DNA from: Roseomonas sp.
GTDB taxonomy: Bacteria; Pseudomonadota; Alphaproteobacteria; Acetobacterales; Acetobacteraceae
Assembly: GCA_020249415.1 (NCBI GenBank)
Contig: JADCFR010000517.1
Span: 1-8,063, forward strand
Reading direction: 5' to 3'
Length of the DNA: 8,063 nt
The translations under genes and the position numbers were made by a program. The notes under the pieces are model-generated. The model saw only the letters and a program-made list of their open reading frames with translations, ran no database searches and had not been told where the DNA came from. Positions 6,062 to 8,063 of this stretch are shown here, piece after piece. Numbering within the stretch: the first letter of the stretch is position 1; each line of letters opens with the position of its first letter.

Positions 6062-6679
6062 ATGACCGAGACACCCCCAGACGAAGCGCTGATCGCCGCA
6101 CTCTGGCGCGTGATAGCCTCTCATGGCTGGCCTGGGCTTTCCATGCGTCGGCTTGCTGCCGAAGCGGGGACGAATATCGCCAGCCTGCGCGAAGGCTTCC
6201 CGACCCGGCTGGATGTTCTGCTGCTGCATGGGCGGGTGATGGATCAGGCGGTGCTGGCTGGCACCATTCCGGGCCAGGGTGGGTCTGCGCGGGACCGCAT
6301 TTTTGATGTGCTGATGCGCCGGCTGGATGCCATGCAGCCACATCGGGCGGGCATTCTCCGCCTGTTCGAGGATATGCGCCGCGACCCTGCGCTGGCGCTC
6401 GCGCTCGCGCCCCATATCGGCGTCGCCATGCGCTGGATGCTGGAAGCGGCGGAGGTTGAGGCGAAAAGCTGCGAGGCTCGGCTGCTGGCACTCGGGCTTG
6501 CTGGCGTGTGGCTGGCGACCATCCGCGCCTGGGCGCGCGATGAAAGCCCCGATATGGGGGCCACCATGGCCGCGCTCGATTCAGCGCTCGATCGGGCGGA
6601 ACGGATCGCGCGCCCGCTGGGGCTGCTCCGCAATGAGGCCGCGCCGCCCCCGGCCGGGGAAGCCGCCGAAACTTCGTGA
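6062..6679 (+). CDS. COQ9 family / TetR-like protein
   Basis: A 205-residue all-helical protein. Residues 8-55 resemble a TetR-type helix-turn-helix (ALWRVIASHGWPGLSMRRLA then AAEAGTNIASLREGFPTRLD). Residues 78-183 match the pattern of the alphaproteobacterial COQ9 C-terminal domain: DRIFDVLMRRLDAMQPHRAG (78-97), MRRDPALALAL (105-115), RWMLEAAEVE (124-133), and TMAALDSALDRAER (168-181). Mitochondrial COQ9 shares the TetR fold and binds lipids to help the COQ7 hydroxylase in ubiquinone synthesis. Whether this protein binds DNA or lipids cannot be told from sequence. The C-terminus is a Pro/Ala/Glu tail. The ATG at 6062 has no clear ribosome binding site; the only longer option is a TTG at 5984 overlapping the radical SAM gene by 55 bp. 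Confidence 0.8.
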   Translation: MTETPPDEALIAALWRVIASHGWPGLSMRRLAAEAGTNIASLREGFPTRLDVLLLHGRVMDQAVLAGTIPGQGGSARDRIFDVLMRRLDAMQPHRAGILRLFEDMRRDPALALALAPHIGVAMRWMLEAAEVEAKSCEARLLALGLAGVWLATIRAWARDESPDMGATMAALDSALDRAERIARPLGLLRNEAAPPPAGEAAETS

Positions 6680-6703
6680 CCTTCCGCGCAGGCGGTCTAT
6701 ACT
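6676..6703 (+). promoter_or_regulatory. Probable phasin promoter
   Basis: TATACT at 6698-6703 is a near-consensus -10, with GTGACC at 6676-6681 as a -35 sixteen bases upstream. The -35 contains the stop codon of the COQ9-like gene. Initiation near 6710 would leave a leader of about 20 bases containing GGAG (6718-6721) before the phasin ATG. Confidence 0.6.
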
Positions 6704-6728
6704 GGGGCATCACCCCCGGAGACCCCTC

Positions 6729-7163
6729 ATGAGCGACCCCTTCAGCTTCAAGCCCAACCTCGACATCACCAAAATCATGGCCGAGTTTCGGCTGCCCGCC
6801 ATGCCGGATATGACGGAACTCGCCAAGGCGCAGCAGAAGAATCTGGAAGCCATCACGGCGGCCAATAAGGTTGCGCTGGAAGGCGCCCGCGCGGTAGCCG
6901 AACGGCATATGGAGATTGTGCAGCAATCGGTCGCGGAAATGCAGGATGCGATGCGCAGCATGGCAAGCCCTGGCAATATGCAGGAACAGGCCGCTAAGCG
7001 CGCCGAAATGACCAAGGCCGCTTATGAACGCGCCGTTGGGCAAATGCAGGAATTGGCCGATCTGATCCAGAAATCGAGCGGTGAGGCGCTTTCAGTGCTG
7101 CATAAGCGCTTTTCCGAGGCGATGGAGGAGGTGAAGAACCTCTCCACCGACAAGAAGGCGTGA
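6729..7163 (+). CDS. Phasin family protein
   Basis: A 144-residue phasin (Phasin_2 type), a granule-associated protein that coats polyhydroxyalkanoate inclusions and controls their number and size. The family pattern is visible: a short N-terminal FKPNLDITKIMAEFRLP (7-23), then a long amphipathic helical stretch with MTELAKAQQKNLEAITAANK (28-47), the conserved GARAVAERHMEIVQQSVAEM (52-71), and YERAVGQMQELADLIQKSSG (99-118). It is predicted to be almost wholly helical and contains no Cys or Trp. GGAG at 6718-6721 sets the ATG start. Its own promoter-like sequence and a strong terminator suggest an independent, highly expressed transcript. No PHA synthase gene is in view. Confidence 0.93.
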   Translation: MSDPFSFKPNLDITKIMAEFRLPAMPDMTELAKAQQKNLEAITAANKVALEGARAVAERHMEIVQQSVAEMQDAMRSMASPGNMQEQAAKRAEMTKAAYERAVGQMQELADLIQKSSGEALSVLHKRFSEAMEEVKNLSTDKKA

Positions 7164-7169
7164 TTCGCG

Positions 7170-7201
7170 TGGCGCGGGGGCTGCCCCCGCGCCAATGTTT
7201 T
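7170..7201 (+). terminator. Intrinsic terminator after the phasin gene
   Basis: An 11-bp GC-rich stem (TGGCGCGGGGG at 7170-7180 with CCCCCGCGCCA at 7184-7194) closes a 3-base CTG loop and is followed by ATGTTTT. It lies 6 bases after the phasin stop. The T-run overlaps the stop codon of the convergent gene; on the minus strand no T-run follows, so it acts mainly in the + direction. Confidence 0.85.
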
Positions 7202-7866
7202 CAGCCGAGATGCTTGGCAAAGAACGCCAGCGTGCGTTCCTGCGCAAGCGCGGCATCCTTCGCCACATAGGAACCGCGCTCATCACAGCCAAAGCCGTGG
7301 CCGGCGCCCATATAGACGAAGATTTCCACTTCCTTGCGCGCGGCGCGGATGGCGTCCACGTCGGTCATGGGGATTGAGGCATCGGTTTCGCCGAAATGAA
7401 GCTGCGTCGGGCAATTCGGCACTTCATCCTTCGCCGCCGCAATGCCACCGCCATACCAGCCGACCGAGGCCGAGAAGGCGCTGGTGCGTGTGGCACCATG
7501 CCAGGCGACCGTGCCGCCCCAGCAATAGCCGACAATGCCGCGCTTGGCCTGGCGCGGCAGGGCGGCGGCAGCGGCCAGCACATCCAGAACGGTCTTGCCC
7601 GCATCAATCTTGCCGCGCAATTCGCGCCCGCGCGCCAGATCGGCGGCGTCATAGCCAAGCTCCACATCGCGCTCGGCCCGGTCGAAAAGCTGCGGTGCGA
7701 TGACCGCGTAACCAGCGGCGGCGAAGTCATCGCAAAGCTTGCGGATATGGCGGTTCACGCCAAAGATTTCCTGCGTCACCACCAGGGCGCGCGGCGCATC
7801 CTGCGGGCCGGTGCGATAGGCTTGCAGGCGAAAACCATCAGCAGCGGTGAGTGAGATCATGGGCAT
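7201..7866 (-). CDS. Dienelactone hydrolase family protein
   Basis: A 221-residue alpha/beta hydrolase of the dienelactone hydrolase (DLH, carboxymethylenebutenolidase-like) family, probably cytoplasmic. The Cys-Asp-His triad is visible: Cys115 in the nucleophile elbow GYCWGG (113-118), Asp162 in GETDASIP (159-166), and His190 in GAGHGF (188-192). The conserved Glu33 in QEIFGVN (32-38), which in DLH interacts with the resting Cys, is also present. The family acts on dienelactones in chlorocatechol breakdown, but many members have other ester or lactone substrates; no catabolic operon is seen here. TTCCTT on the + strand at 7874-7879 (AAGGAA on the minus strand) is a ribosome binding site 7 bases before the start. 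A Met two codons later is possible. Confidence 0.93.
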   Translation of the reverse strand: MPMISLTAADGFRLQAYRTGPQDAPRALVVTQEIFGVNRHIRKLCDDFAAAGYAVIAPQLFDRAERDVELGYDAADLARGRELRGKIDAGKTVLDVLAAAAALPRQAKRGIVGYCWGGTVAWHGATRTSAFSASVGWYGGGIAAAKDEVPNCPTQLHFGETDASIPMTDVDAIRAARKEVEIFVYMGAGHGFGCDERGSYVAKDAALAQERTLAFFAKHLG

Positions 7867-7907
7867 GGGCGTTTTCCTTCCAAGGGAGATGGGCTTATCC
7901 TGATGGC

Positions 7908-8063
7908 ATGGCTGAAATCGTCAACCTGAAGCGCGTCCGAAAAGCGAGAGCGCGGTCTAAAGCGGATGCCAAGGCCGCCGAAAACCGCGCCCATTACGGC
8001 CAGACCAAGGCCGAACGCGCGCGCCTGGCGGCTGAGAAGGCCAAGCTGCGTGCCGTGATTGAG
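7908..8063 (+). CDS. DUF4169 family protein (partial, N-terminal)
   Basis: The first 52 residues of a small, highly charged protein continue past the right edge. MAEIVNLKRVRKARARSKAD followed by NRAHYGQTKAERARLAAEKA is the recognisable DUF4169 pattern of alphaproteobacteria, a family of about 60 residues with no known function, rich in Lys, Arg and Ala and probably helical. The start matches the conserved family N-terminus. An AAGGGAG site at 7882-7888 is 19 bases away, too far for a normal ribosome binding site. It is divergent from the DLH gene with only 41 bp between start codons. Confidence 0.85.
   Translation, partial: MAEIVNLKRVRKARARSKADAKAAENRAHYGQTKAERARLAAEKAKLRAVIE

Noticed and set aside
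6054..7043. A 329-codon open frame on the minus strand
   Set aside because: It lies antisense to the COQ9-like and phasin genes, both of which have clear families; its translation is rich in Arg, Pro, Ala and His as expected from a GC-rich shadow frame.
1..8063. CRISPR arrays, insertion sequences, tRNA or rRNA genes
   Set aside because: No regularly spaced repeats, transposase-like frames, terminal inverted repeats or cloverleaf-like sequences were found by reading; a dedicated scan could not be run.

Overview
The window looks like chromosomal DNA from a GC-rich alphaproteobacterium, probably Acetobacteraceae/Rhodospirillales (Roseomonas-like). This is inferred from the high-GC codon use and from a gene set typical of that group: a phasin, a COQ9/TetR-like protein, UbiK, an alphaproteobacterial YbjN, DUF4169 and HldD. 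No mobile elements, CRISPR arrays, tRNAs or rRNAs were seen, and every gene call is an intact housekeeping or accessory reading frame except the two cut by the window edges.

Layout. Left end (1-1352, + strand): the tail of an unidentified CDS, then a metallo-beta-lactamase-fold hydrolase and a PcaC-like carboxymuconolactone decarboxylase family protein 24 bp apart, probably one transcript. They converge on a minus-strand pair (1371-3163): hldD is upstream and lgt follows, sharing a single base (TGATG). Both serve the envelope (LPS inner-core heptose and lipoprotein lipidation).

Centre (3164-6679, + strand): a 95-bp divergent region with a promoter-like sequence and a perfect inverted repeat separates hldD from a co-directional run: ubiK, ybjN, proC, a radical SAM protein with a C-terminal 'twitch'-type cysteine set, and a COQ9/TetR-like protein. 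proC, the radical SAM gene and the COQ9-like gene are tightly packed (gaps of 10 and 23 bp). Spacing and promoter-like signals suggest ybjN may start its own transcript, and a hairpin lies between ybjN and proC.

Right end (6680-8063): a phasin gene with its own promoter-like sequence overlapping the preceding stop codon and a strong intrinsic terminator; a convergent dienelactone hydrolase-family gene on the minus strand; and the start of a DUF4169 gene running off the right edge.

How the genes fit together: most are independent housekeeping functions (envelope, proline synthesis, ubiquinone accessory factors, polyhydroxyalkanoate granules). The least explained element is the radical SAM protein, which has no peptide substrate gene next to it. 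I see no convincing new multi-gene system. The longest stretch without a gene is 133 bp (3550-3682).
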